DNA from: Candidatus Kapaibacterium sp.
GTDB taxonomy: Bacteria; Bacteroidota; Ignavibacteria; Kapaibacteriales; UBA2268
Direction of reading: 5' to 3'
Length of the DNA stretch: 64,000 nucleotides
Assembly (NCBI GenBank): GCA_023957315.1
Contig: JAMLHE010000002.1
Coordinates: 62,001 to 126,000, forward strand
Shown here: piece after piece, positions 45,976 through 56,119 of the stretch
Layout: the number at the start of each line of letters is the position of its first letter
Position numbering within the stretch: the first letter of the stretch is position 1
The notes under the pieces: generated by a model
Told to the model about the DNA's origin: nothing
The model's input: the letters and a program-made list of their open reading frames with translations, nothing else
Database searches by the model: none
Program-made: the position numbers and the translations under genes

Positions 45976-45982
45976 AACAGAG

Positions 45983-46009
45983 GCTGTCCCACAAGGGCAG
46001 CTTTTTTTT
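45983..46009 (+). terminator. Rho-independent terminator built on an IS-end-like sequence
   Basis: GCTGTCCC pairs with GGGCAGC around ACAA with one bulged T, followed by eight T. The sequence AGGCTGTCCCACAAGGGCAGC closely resembles the terminal repeat of the IS1182-like element that begins 17 bp further on. Confidence 0.8.
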
Positions 46010-46025
46010 GTGTGGGAAATCGTAG

Positions 46026-47692
46026 GAGGCTGTCTCACAAGGGCAGCCTCTTTGGCTTTCAATAAGGTGATAAAATGGGACTAATTAATATAATGTATCG
46101 TTATTATATAGTAGGTACATTCCATTTTTTGGTATGTTTTGATGCTAATTTGAGGCAATTTTGGATGGGAAAGTGAGATATTTGCTATTTTAAGCTACAA
46201 ATTTGCTCAGATTGTGGGCTAGAGCCAATAGTCCAACTTCGATTTCTACTTTTTCTTTGCCTCTCAGTAAAAAATCTTCTAAATTGTTTGTTGTGTTTGA
46301 TATTGCCAAACCGCTTCCGGTTCAATTTATCGTTGTTTTCGTTTTTTCACACCTTCAGGACTCATCAGTCGGGATTTGCCAGTTTTAGCTTCGTTTTGTT
46401 TCTTTGCCATTTCTATCGTTCGGATTGTCAGCGCCTTCGTGGCAAGTATCGCAGCTGGTAACCGACGCAGTTTTTGGCCTACCATATACCGCTATGCTGT
46501 AATATAAATTGTCGGATCATTGATGCCTTTGCTACTGCTGCGCTCTTTATGAAAATAGTTGTATTTGATATAGGGCTGATTTTATTGTCTTCGTACATTT
46601 GTAATTCATGACCCCATAACCTGCATCAGCTGTGATTGATTCAGGGTATTCACGATATTGGCGTTTATATGATTCTATATGTTCAATAAATGTGGAAGTG
46701 TCACCGGCTGTTTGATGAATACTGTAATTGACCACTATTTGATTGTTTGTACTTATTTGCCAGTTGTAAGCGGCTTTTAGTTGTCCGTTCTGCATACGGT
46801 ATCTTCTTTCATTCGCATAAATACTGCATCAGGGTCGGTTTTTAAACAACTGTTGCGACCGTTCATTTGCTTTTCGTATGCTTCATATTTCCTTAATTGT
46901 TCAGACCAAGTCACTTGTAAGTTTGGCACGTACATTTTTATCAATCTTTTTTTACCAATACTTTATTTATTTCTTCTATTGTTTCAGTTATACTCGGATT
47001 ATCTCTTTCGTAGCTCTGTGGTCGGACGTCTCGCATTTCTTCTGCGCTTACCTGAAGTGCGTATTTCCACAACTCATTGACTTGTTGTAATATTTTTCTT
47101 TTACGTGTTCGGATATTTTTACTCCAGACAAAGCTGTATTTATTTGTGTTTGCTTCTATTTTTGTGCCGTCTGTATATAGATCTTTAATATCCAAAATTC
47201 CCATTATGAATGTAGCATTACTACCTTAGTGAAGACTTCTTTCAAGCCGCTTGCCAGCGTTTACTGGTGAAGCGATTGATTGTACGGATCCGCTTTGCAT
47301 ACCGCTTAGCCACATATAATGAATATTTTCTTGCACTAAATTTTCTATTCGTCGGTTTGAATAAACATTATTCATATAAGCATATACGAGTATTTTCAAA
47401 AAAGCATTCTCGGGCTGTAGCTGGTCGCGCCACCACCGATGTAATTGTTTTCGATATCGCTTATATCAATTTCCATCAATAATTTTATTTATTGTCCTAA
47501 CAGGATGAGTTTAATCATTTCATCAAGAGATGGAGGTAGTAGAAACGTTTGTGATTGATTATAGTATTTAAACTTGTCTCATTGCATCGCTAACTTATTG
47601 TTGATTACAACCGTTATGACGCCGATTTGTACCTAGTATTTTCTTTTTTTCCACAAAAATATAAAAAATGGCTGCCCTTATGAGACAGCCTC
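46026..47692 (-). mobile_element. IS1182-family insertion sequence, copy 1 (degraded)
   Basis: The element is bounded by inverted repeats GAGGCTGTCTCACAAGGGCA at 46026 and its complement TGCCCTTATGAGACAGCCTC ending at 47692. It encodes one minus-strand transposase (46190-47582) broken into many short frames. It is about 140 bp shorter than copy 2, mostly through a deletion near 46470-46530. No clear target duplication is visible. No intact transposase means it cannot move on its own as written. Confidence 0.85.
46190..47582 (-). pseudogene. IS1182-family transposase, copy 1, many frameshifts
   Basis: Fragments in shifting frames match copy 2: [55 protein letters not shown], and the C-terminus ALAHNLSKFVA before a TAA at 46190-46192. 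The DDE residues are the Asp of DGTKIEAN and the Asp of TADAGYG; the final Glu lies in the deleted or scrambled part. Confidence 0.8.
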
Positions 47693-47713
47693 AGAAAGAC
47701 TCGTGTCGTATGG

Positions 47714-47765
47714 ACAGAACAGCGTTCTGCCCGAAACATAGCCCATGGTTTCAACCGTGGGTTAG
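47714..47765. repeat. REP-like hairpin repeat, copy 1
   Basis: GACAGAACAGCGTTCTGCCC is followed by GAAACATAGCCCATGGTTTC and AACCGTGGG. CAGAACAGCGTTCTG and CCCATGGTTTCAACCGTGGG each form a hairpin. A related copy lies at 53570-53620. Repeats of this type often accompany IS200-like (RAYT) transposases. Confidence 0.6.
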
Positions 47766-48005
47766 CAAATAGTTCACATTTTTCATTTCGCTTGTTGCAA
47801 AATGACAAATTGCTGCATTCTAAACATTATATTTGTAAAAATGTAATATTTCAAAAATTTGGAGAAGAAAGATGGAACGTATTAGCAAAGAAAATCTGAA
47901 TTTAATAATCTATAACAAGTAAATTTTTTAGGATGGCTTTTTACCCCGAAGGGGTTGAATATACTATTGAAATTTAACATGTGTAATAATAAATGGAGAA
48001 GGAAG

Positions 48006-48698
48006 ATGGAAGTTGCAATTGAAAGAAACATCAAAGATTCAATAGATTATTTGGTCGAAACTGCCAAATATTTCAACGAAATCATATACCAGAGATTTTA
48101 TTTAAACAACTTAATTTGCTTACTAAAAATGAAATTAATGGCTTACTAGACAAGGATTATAAGCAAAGCAAAACACGAGTATATCCGGTTAATTTGTTAC
48201 GAAGAATTGTGCTAGTTAAACTTAACCAAGGAACAGAAATTACAAATAATGATATTGAAGAAATTAAGAAAGCCAATATTAAAAAATCTTGCTTTTATAC
48301 AAACGTATGTTCCAATTATTGATAATAGTATGCTTAAGAACTCTAATATCAATGACAAATCTTTTATAGTTTGGAGTATGCCCTTTAGACTGCTTTATAC
48401 AATTTTTTACTTCAAAAACAAGCGTGAAATCCAGCTTAAAGTACAAAAATGTCTAAATGAAATATCCGATTACACAATAAACTATATTTCAACTAACTTC
48501 AATATTAAATTTAGTTCTCATTCTATTGATTTTAATGGCTTCCAGGCTCAAGGTAGAGATATTGCTTCCTTGTTATTTACTCCTTCAATATTTACTAATC
48601 ATAAGAAATGTGCCCAGCTTCTTTTTGATTTTAAGTCTGACGGGCTAATTGCTGAAATCGGCAGAGGAGAGGATTTAAGAGGAAAATTGACTATATAA
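48006..48698 (+). pseudogene. frameshifted N-terminal domain of a McrB-like restriction protein
   Basis: Three frames in succession give one protein: MEVAIERNIKDSIDYLVETA; LTKNEINGLLDKDYK to IEEIKKANIKK; then FIQTYVPIIDNSML to GEDLRGKLTI. The last part has the pattern HSIDFNGFQAQGRDIASLLF, NHKKCAQLLFDF, like the N-terminal module I associate with McrB-type proteins. Two single-base shifts (near 48110 and 48290) break it. About 215 bp of AT-rich sequence without a frame separates it from the EVE-McrB gene. Confidence 0.5.
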
Positions 48699-49207
48699 TG
48701 TCAAATAGTGGATAGAAAAGTACTTTACCAGTTATATTTGTTAACTAAATAAAATGTGAAAAACATAATATAAGAACAAGACAAAAAAGTTATAATATAA
48801 ATAAAGTTAAAGTAACATTTTACAAGTAAATCATGAAGTGAATGTAATAAAGGGAAGGCATATGACAGACTTGAATCTTCATTTTTAATACTTAATATAG
48901 GCTTGTGTGGTAAATATTAGTTAAAACAAAACCAATAGAGTATAAAAGTTGTTTAAGTGAATTATTTGATGAGACTAAACCTCTTAATGATAGAATTAGG
49001 TCTTTTATTGACACTGCTGATGAATTATACAAATCTGTAAAAGCTGTAGAAAGGCATTCTCATCAACATGATGAAAGGACTGCTGCCACTTTTTTAACAT
49101 ATCACAATCCAACCAAATACACCTTTTATAAATCATCTTTTTATGAGGCTTATTGCGAATATATAAAAGTCAACACAAAAAAAACGGGGCAAAAGTATAA
49201 TCATTAT

Positions 49208-50836
49208 TTGGGGTTGATGAATGAATTAGTTGATAATTATATCAAACATGACCAAGAGCTCATCGGTTTGATCCAAAGCCAATTAGATACTGACGATTTT
49301 CATGATGATAATTTATTACTTTTAGCACAAGATATTTTGTATCAATGTTTCGATAAAAAATTAATACATACCCGCAACTATTGGATTTTCCAAGCTAATC
49401 CTGATATTTTTGACGTATTTTCAGCATTAAAGGAAAACAAGGTCAATAGCTGGTTAATAAATCAAAACAAAGGAAATATTAGGAGTGGCGATAAAGTAAT
49501 TTTATGGGTGACAGGTGAAAAAAGTGGATGTTATGCACTTGCTGAAATAAGCGACAACCCAAAAGAAGTCGGTTTGGAAACTGATGATCATTTTTGGAAA
49601 ACAACAAAACCAAGCGGATTAAGAGCTCCAATTACAATAACGCATAATTATATTGACAATCCAATATTAAAAAGTGAAATAATGAACATTGAAGAATTAA
49701 AGAATCTGAAAGCTGGTAAACAAGGCACAAATTTGAAGGCAACCAAAGAAGAGTTTGAATTCTTACTCAAATTAAGACCCAGCAATTCCAAAAATTTCGC
49801 CAAAAACCTAATCCTCTATGGACCTCCCGGCACGGGGAAAACGTTTAATAGCAAAATCAAAGCTCAAGAAATTGATGGTACGTCGAGCAACTCTTTCATC
49901 ACATTTCACCAATCATTCTCATACGAACAATTTGTTGAAGGGATTTCGGTTTGCACAGATAAAGGGAACAAAGAAATTGTCATTTATGACGTTAAAGGTG
50001 GAATCTTTAAGAAAGTGTGTGTAGAAGCAATTGGATTTGATGATTTTGAAAACTTCTTACAAGAATATGACGATAAGGAAAAGAGGAAGGAATATTTAAG
50101 CAAACGTGAGCCCGTCGTCCTCATCATTGATGAAATTAATCGCGGGAATATCTCCAAAATATTTGGCGAATTGATAACGCTGCTCGAAGAAGATAAGCGA
50201 TTGGGCGAGGATAAACGAGAGATGCATCGGACGCTGCCGTATTCCGGCGAGCAGTTTGGTGTGCCACCCAATTTGTATATCATCGGCACAATGAATACAG
50301 CCGACCGCTCACTCGTCCAACTCGATACAGCACTTCGCCGCCGCTTCGATTTCGAGGAGATGATGCCGAAGTATCATCATACAGACGAAATCATAATAAT
50401 CAATGAAAAGACCGCTATTGATGAATTAAAATGGCCAAATTCAGGGATAATTGGAGATAAAGATTTATCAATTTTCCTCTACAAACTTAACGAAAAAATC
50501 TGTAAAGAATACGACCGCGAACATCAAATCGGGCATTCATTTTTGATGAAAGTGAATACTTTTGAAGAGCTTCGCCGTGCTTGGGAAAACAGGATTATGC
50601 CTCTCTTGCAGGAATATTTCTATGCCGATTATGGCAATCTTGCAAAAGTGATAGGCGAGTCTGAGTATCTTGCAAAACCTGCGAAAGATAATGAAAAATG
50701 GAAACTGAAAATGAAAGCAAGTGAAGGCAAATTTGAAAATGAATTTGCTAAAGTTTATGAGTTTGCTGTGTATGGAAAAAACGCAAATCAAAAGACTAAC
50801 GGAGCGGAAGAGCAAGATGAAGAAATTGAAGCATAA
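49208..50836 (+). CDS. mcrB: EVE-domain McrB-type AAA+ GTPase of a type IV restriction system
   Basis: The frame has no ATG before 49217 and a TTG at 49208, but stays open and protein-like back to about 48915 (RHSHQHDERTAATFLTYHNP), so the true N-terminus is probably lost. An EVE domain lies at about residues 55-140 (RNYWIFQANPDIFDVF, IRSGDKVILWVTGE); EVE domains recognise modified bases. An AAA+ motor follows, with Walker A LYGPPGTGKTFN (about 204), Walker B VVLIIDEINRGNISK and sensor GTMNTADRSL. McrB binds modified DNA and, with McrC, translocates and cuts it. McrC follows directly but is truncated, so the system is probably inactive as written. Confidence 0.88.
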   Translation: MGLMNELVDNYIKHDQELIGLIQSQLDTDDFHDDNLLLLAQDILYQCFDKKLIHTRNYWIFQANPDIFDVFSALKENKVNSWLINQNKGNIRSGDKVILWVTGEKSGCYALAEISDNPKEVGLETDDHFWKTTKPSGLRAPITITHNYIDNPILKSEIMNIEELKNLKAGKQGTNLKATKEEFEFLLKLRPSNSKNFAKNLILYGPPGTGKTFNSKIKAQEIDGTSSNSFITFHQSFSYEQFVEGISVCTDKGNKEIVIYDVKGGIFKKVCVEAIGFDDFENFLQEYDDKEKRKEYLSKREPVVLIIDEINRGNISKIFGELITLLEEDKRLGEDKREMHRTLPYSGEQFGVPPNLYIIGTMNTADRSLVQLDTALRRRFDFEEMMPKYHHTDEIIIINEKTAIDELKWPNSGIIGDKDLSIFLYKLNEKICKEYDREHQIGHSFLMKVNTFEELRRAWENRIMPLLQEYFYADYGNLAKVIGESEYLAKPAKDNEKWKLKMKASEGKFENEFAKVYEFAVYGKNANQKTNGAEEQDEEIEA

Positions 50837-50866
50837 AAACAGTTTTAAAATAGCAGTGCTAAACAT

Positions 50867-51253
50867 ATGAACACGATTAACATAGTAGAATACGATAGAC
50901 AACCAGTAGATAAAGAACAGTGGGATACACTACTTGATTTTCAAGATAAGTTCCCTAAAAATCTGCCATTCACTTTGCACCCAACAAAAGCAGATATTAA
51001 AAATTGCATAAAGGCAAAAAACTTTGTTGGCACTCTTCAACACAAAGACCTGAAAATCAATGTATTCCCGAAACTATATACAGGAGCTAAATTAGAGGGC
51101 AATAAGAAACAAGCCATTAAAAACTTTATGTTCATGCTTGAGTATGGCTATAATTTCGCTAAACTCAAGGATTTTGAATCATCCATCGAAAAAGAGAAAA
51201 TGGATAATTTCTTCGAGGTATTGATTTACTCTTTTTGCGCAAGAATTGATTGA
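50867..51253 (+). pseudogene. mcrC: McrC, truncated and frameshifted
   Basis: The first 128 residues match the McrC N-terminal domain (HKDLKINVFPKLYTG, FMFMLEYGYNFAKL, FFEVLIYSF). The frame stops at 51253. Another frame continues at once with LIEQLKMNPNRSYITVEDES and FLKGSWRLSEQLST up to about 51360, the expected next part. After that the sequence is unrecognisable and the PD-(D/E)XK nuclease domain is missing. Confidence 0.8.
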
Positions 51254-51399
51254 GCAGTTGAAAATGAACCCGAACCGCTCCTACATAACAGTCGAAGACG
51301 AGAGCAATTTCCTCAAAGGCTCATGGCGACTGAGCGAGCAACTTTCAACGCCGAATTAGCAGAATTCAGCTTCCAAGAATTTGAACATTATAATGATCG

Positions 51400-53000
51400 A
51401 TAAAAACGTATCTTTAAACAGAGCACAATAATACAAGGCAGGTAAAAACAAAAATATACAACAAAGTTAATACAAAGTAAAGTTCAATAGTACAGAAAGC
51501 ATGGGAATAAAATTTTCCGTATACAAGCGATCGAAACGTATACGAAACAGGTGGTATTTATAATCAGGTAAATGCCGTATAAGCCAATGTTCCAGAAGTT
51601 AAACGCCAGAATGTAGGTAAAGGAAAAGAAACGTAGATCAAAGCAGACACCAGATTAAAATGTAGTAAAAGAACGCACGTATGAAACAGTGAATACAGAA
51701 GTGAAAAAGCTTAATCAAAACAGTGAGTAAATGGTCTTAGTATCAGTGAACGTAATCCAAAGCATCACATAGGGTGGTAAACGAGTTTTAACAACGACAA
51801 GAACGAGTTTCTATGAAATAAAGGATGAAATGGTAAAGAAAGCTTAAGTAGATAGTAGGATTATTATCATGTGGGTGTTATAAAGGAAATTGATCGTATC
51901 ATCAATCGTCGTTAGAAACGAATGAAACAAAGACGAAACAGGTAATAGTGAATGAACAGCAATAGTGGAGAGCTTTGGAATGAAAGAATCGGTATTGAAT
52001 ATGTCACAAATGAACTTCAACATTTAGAAAGCAATATCGCAAACGAAGAACATGTTAAAGTAAACAATACAACGAAAGGTATTATTGCTCACCAAATGAA
52101 GTTGTTAAAATGAGGAACAATAGAAACAAGGTGTAGTTGATATTTAAAGAAAATAATAACGAGCCTAAACATGGTAATAACAGAAAGTAGGGTTATCGTA
52201 AAGGTAGTGAGAACATGTGAGCGGGAAGTCAAAGTCGATTAAAGTTGTTAGAGGTAAATACTTGGAAAGAGTTAGATCGAGAAGTTGATGAGTAGAATGT
52301 TTTAAGTGAATAATAGACGAAGTGTTGAAAATTTCGTATAAATGACGAGTTGTATGGAAAGGTAAAACCAACTTAAAAAGTAAAAAGAACATAGTTGATC
52401 AATCACAAAAAATTATTTTTAATTACCATAAAAATAAATAGTCGTAATTAGTGGATTTTAAATAATTAAAATTAAAAAATAATAACAACGCGTAAACAGT
52501 CATTTTAAAAACTGGTAAGGGAGAATGATCATTTTTCAATAATGACAAAAAGAATGAACATAATGTCCCAGCATTTTCAAACAGCCTTAATCGTAAAAGT
52601 TTATAAGTTGAAAATGGTCAGAAACAGAGCTGATTTGTAATCAGATACATCAAAGAAAATGCGAATGTAAAAGGGATGCCATAAAAACAATATGTGGGCA
52701 ATGCCAAGGCAAGCAGAGGCATAAAATATTAATATCGAGCCATAATAAATGCGTGGTAACACAGCACAAAAATAATCAAGTTAAGAAACAAATAGCTTTG
52801 GCATACAGCTGGGAAGCGTAAGGGTGTAATGCAGTATCACCAAAATAACACATACGTATAAAGGTTAAGCTTCTTAAGGTAAATACAATCTTAAACGATG
52901 CCAGGCTGCATATAGTAAAGGTGTAAGTCGTAGGTTAAAAAGCACAAAATAGCAGTTAAAATACTTTCAAAAAGTAGGTTGCTATTAATAATACAGGGGA
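51400..53000. other. 1.6-kb purine-rich stretch without ORFs
   Basis: No frame of more than about 75 codons exists on either strand. The plus strand is strongly A- and G-rich and C-poor, with few homopolymer runs compared with the rest of the window. Short runs look protein-like (for example ERIGIEYVTNELQHLESNIA near 51980), but stops recur every 10-50 codons. Two truncated genes, mcrC from the left and a B12-binding radical-SAM protein from the right, point into it and both lose their 3' ends here. It could be a decayed insertion, an assembly artefact or an unpolished stretch. Confidence 0.6.
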
Positions 53001-53009
53001 TTATCAAAT

Positions 53010-53486
53010 TTAAATCATATAAAGCGGTTGATGATTGAACAGACCGCCATTTTCCCGATACGCAATCCCATCAATAGATTTGAAAGATAAATCGGAGATG
53101 TCCGAGAAATTTTCCACTATCTCGAGAAAGCTTTGTTCGCCTTCGCCGATTACAGCCAAATCGAAATCGCCCTGCAATGACTCAGGCATTACAGATATAT
53201 GGCAACCGCCGAATACAAGCAAGCTTTGGGGAAATTTTTGTTTTAGCAATTTGCTGATTTGGACGCTTTTTTTGAAATAATGAGTAAATGATGTTAATCC
53301 AATTATATCAGGGGCAAAACTTTCCAAATATGACAGTTCATCTTCATCATAATTGAAAATTTTGATAACAACATCTTTCTTGGAGTACTTTTTGACATAA
53401 GAGCTTAATGAGCATAATCCGGTGGGATAATAATTAACAGTCCTCTTTGACTCAGGATTTATCAGGGCTATTTTTGTTGTTGCCAT
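53010..53486 (-). CDS. B12-binding radical-SAM protein, N-terminal domain only (truncated)
   Basis: The 158 residues form a cobalamin-binding-like Rossmann domain seen at the N-terminus of B12-dependent radical-SAM enzymes: TKIALINPESKRTVNYYP, PDIIGLTSFTHYFKKS, LLVFGGCHISVMPESLQ, DLAVIGEGEQSFLEI. In intact members a radical-SAM domain with CxxxCxxC follows within about 30 residues. Here the frame ends at GLFNHQPLYMI. Downstream sequence is the ORF-free stretch, so the catalytic part is lost or not assembled. Confidence 0.75.
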   Translation of the reverse strand: MATTKIALINPESKRTVNYYPTGLCSLSSYVKKYSKKDVVIKIFNYDEDELSYLESFAPDIIGLTSFTHYFKKSVQISKLLKQKFPQSLLVFGGCHISVMPESLQGDFDLAVIGEGEQSFLEIVENFSDISDLSFKSIDGIAYRENGGLFNHQPLYMI

Positions 53487-53569
53487 TTTTTTGTTACATT
53501 TAATTCAAAATCATATATGCAAAATAATATAATTTTCATAATTTAAGCAAGATGAAGAGGAATTTTGTA

Positions 53570-53620
53570 GGACTGCAACAGCGTTCTGTGCAAAACATAG
53601 CCCATGAATTTATTCGTGGG
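53570..53620. repeat. REP-like hairpin repeat, copy 2
   Basis: GGACTGCAACAGCGTTCTGT is followed by AAAACATAGCCCATGAATTT and ATTCGTGGG. It shares CAGCGTTCTG, AAACATAGCCCATG and CGTGGG with the copy at 47714-47765. Together the copies bracket the degraded McrBC region. Confidence 0.55.
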
Positions 53621-53823
53621 AAAAGAATTTTTATGACGAGACACCCACCCCGTCTGCTGGCGCATCCACCCCTCAGGAGGGGAATTAAAGATATTTCCGT
53701 CTTTGTATGTCCCGTCAGTTGTTATAATTGACGGATAGGGATGAACCTGAATTATAGTCGTCAGTTGTAATTATTGATGATACACTAACTTTAGAACAAC
53801 TGACGGCACGGGAAGATGCCAAC
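53621..53823. repeat. cluster of hairpins, with a 12-bp inverted repeat (CCGTCAGTTGTT / AACAACTGACGG)
   Basis: The stretch has a short CCCCTC/GAGGGG hairpin near 53671-53686. An inverted repeat follows, with arms at 53712-53723 and 53795-53806. A third partial copy, CGTCAGTTGTAATTATTGA, lies between the arms at about 53759-53777. No gene is visible. It may be a small non-autonomous element next to the HicAB genes. Confidence 0.5.
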
Positions 53824-54048
53824 TCAAAGCATGGCTATTTGGTATAGTAGAGGCTTATAATGTGGTTTAGGGATTTTTTTATTCGCTGCTTGTGCGGTTT
53901 CAAGCCATAATTCTTTAGCTTCCAACACCTCATGAAGTGCTGCTTCAGGTGTATCTCCAAATGCAGAGCAATAAGCTAAGTCCGGTATGTCCGCTATGTA
54001 ACCACCGTCTTCTTCGCTATAAAATATATTTATATGATAATCTTTCAT
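53824..54048 (-). CDS. hicB: HicB-family antitoxin
   Basis: The 74-residue protein has the degraded RNase H-like fold of HicB: INIFYSEEDGGYIADIPDL, then SAFGDTPEAALHEVLEAKEL. No DNA-binding domain follows, so it is the short form. It lies 3 bp downstream of the toxin-like gene and should neutralise it by direct binding. Confidence 0.88.
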   Translation of the reverse strand: MKDYHINIFYSEEDGGYIADIPDLAYCSAFGDTPEAALHEVLEAKELWLETAQAANKKIPKPHYKPLLYQIAML

Positions 54049-54051
54049 AAT

Positions 54052-54297
54052 TTACTTATAAGTTAACGAATTTCTTTCGATAATAGTTAAAACTTGTTTT
54101 ACTTGGTAAGATTTAACTTCTCCATTCACGTTTTGTATGTTGACGATCTCATTTATTCCTACATGCTTGAAAATGTGATGGCTGCCCTTAGTTCTGTCTA
54201 ACTCAAATCCAAATGCTTCGAGCAGATATAACATCTCGCCAAATTTGACGTTATGGGTGCCTGCAATCAATTTCTTTAGAATTTTCTCAACTTTCAT
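54052..54297 (-). CDS. hicA: HicA-family mRNA interferase toxin
   Basis: The 81-residue protein has the dsRBD-like HicA fold with the catalytic His in KGSHHIFKH, preceded by LLEAFGFELDRT. It is slightly longer than the typical 60-residue HicA. A candidate -7 box TAATTTTG lies at 54302-54309, only 4 bp upstream of the ATG, suggesting a nearly leaderless mRNA. The toxin-first order is the usual HicAB arrangement. Confidence 0.85.
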   Translation of the reverse strand: MKVEKILKKLIAGTHNVKFGEMLYLLEAFGFELDRTKGSHHIFKHVGINEIVNIQNVNGEVKSYQVKQVLTIIERNSLTYK

Positions 54298-56119
54298 TCT
54301 ACAAAATTATAAAAATCTTCATAAAATTAAGTACATTCTTTCAACTTTGCAAAAAAATTCTTCCATCCTTTTGAGATAATTTACGCATTCATGTGTATAT
54401 TATATATATGGTTTTGTTAATTTTAGAAAAATGTTGAAATGAAAGCACTAATTCCAATTTTATTAATGTTTGTAGCTCTTGAAGGGTATTCTCAAAACGT
54501 ATGGGAAATGACTTTCATTATTGAGTCTAATCCAATAGCAATGGAATGTCCTGATAATAAAAATGTATTCATCATTTCTACTATTGGTAGATTTTGTAAT
54601 TTCTATAGATCAGATGATAATGGTAGCTCATGGGAGTTTGCTAATAACATAGACCACGATACAGCTGAAGATATGAGTTGTCCTGACAGTGTGAATATTT
54701 TTATAACGTTTTTCGATGGTACAATTTATAAATCAAACGATAAAGGTGAAAATTTCGAATCATTGAAACTTGACGGTATTAATTATATTCGCAACATAGC
54801 TATGTTCAATAAAAATATTGGTGTAGCTTCAGGTGGATATTATGTCACATCTGACGGATGGAATAGTTACTATAACTTCTATGAGCAATTATTCAGTGAG
54901 AATGAGAATATGAGTTATACTCTTTTATATCCAACATTTAAAAATGACTCTATATTATTTTCGATAGCAAGAATTTTTGATAAATCAAATCCAAGTATTT
55001 CAGGTTTTACAAATCACTCATTATTAAAATTAAATATAAAAACTTTTGAATACGAGCTTCTTTATATCGGACATTTATCAGGAATAAGAGACTTTATATT
55101 GTAGATGACAATACAATGTTTGTATGTGGTTCAAGTAACACGATAAGCGGTGGCACAGGACACGATGCAATATATAAAAGTACTGATGGTGGAATAACTT
55201 GGAGAAGGATGTTAGATTTGTATTCACTTAGAAATAAATTTTACGACCATGATATTCAACCTTTTGGACTACAGAGCATTGCATTCAAAGATAGTTTAAC
55301 AGGTATTACAGTCGGTCAGTTTGGAAAGATTGTTTATACTCACGATGGAGGTGAATCATGGACTTATGAAAGCAAACTGCACGATTCAATAAGAAAGACA
55401 ACCCCGCCTACAATGCTCGTAAGATATTCTGATACAATTCCTGTAGTTGCAACCTTTACAAGGCATATTTACAGAATGATAGAAGATAACCTCGCTCCGA
55501 GTGTCGAACATAAGTACAGTATAAGCGGACGCGTTTGGGAAGGCGACAAAGGGCAAGCAGGGGTAGCGATCCAATTAGACACTTTCCGTGTCACAATGAC
55601 GGACAAAGACGGCTATTACAGATTCGGCAACCTGCAGGGATCTTATCAAGTCAGAGCATTGAACAAGTATTATGATGGTGACAACCCAACCTACTACTAC
55701 AAACCATTTGACTATACACCACTTGAATACAACATAGAACTCACAAGTGACACGACCGGATTTGATTTCAATGCCGAAGATATAAGGTCAAACTATACAT
55801 TAATGGGCATTATCAAAGATAATAAAGGTGATATTCTTGCAAATATGGATGTTCAGATTGGCGAAAACACGGTGAAAACCGACTCTACAGGGAACTATGT
55901 TTACTATAAAGCGGAATCCAAAGAATATTTTATCACCCCAATAGACGAAGCCTATACTTTTGCTCCAATATATTACGACACTCTAATAACATCGCACAGC
56001 TTCACTTTAGATTTCACCGCCACCCCTGCCACCAGCGTTTGGGAAAGTGCAAATAGCTCAAGCTTAATTCTGCATCCCAATCCGGCAAGCGAATATATCG
56101 AAATTAATGCTGCTATCAA

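Noticed and set aside
51974..52110. Short protein-like frame (NERIGIEYVTNELQHLES) in the ORF-free block
   Set aside because: It is only about 50 codons, without a recognisable family or ribosome site, surrounded by stops in all frames.
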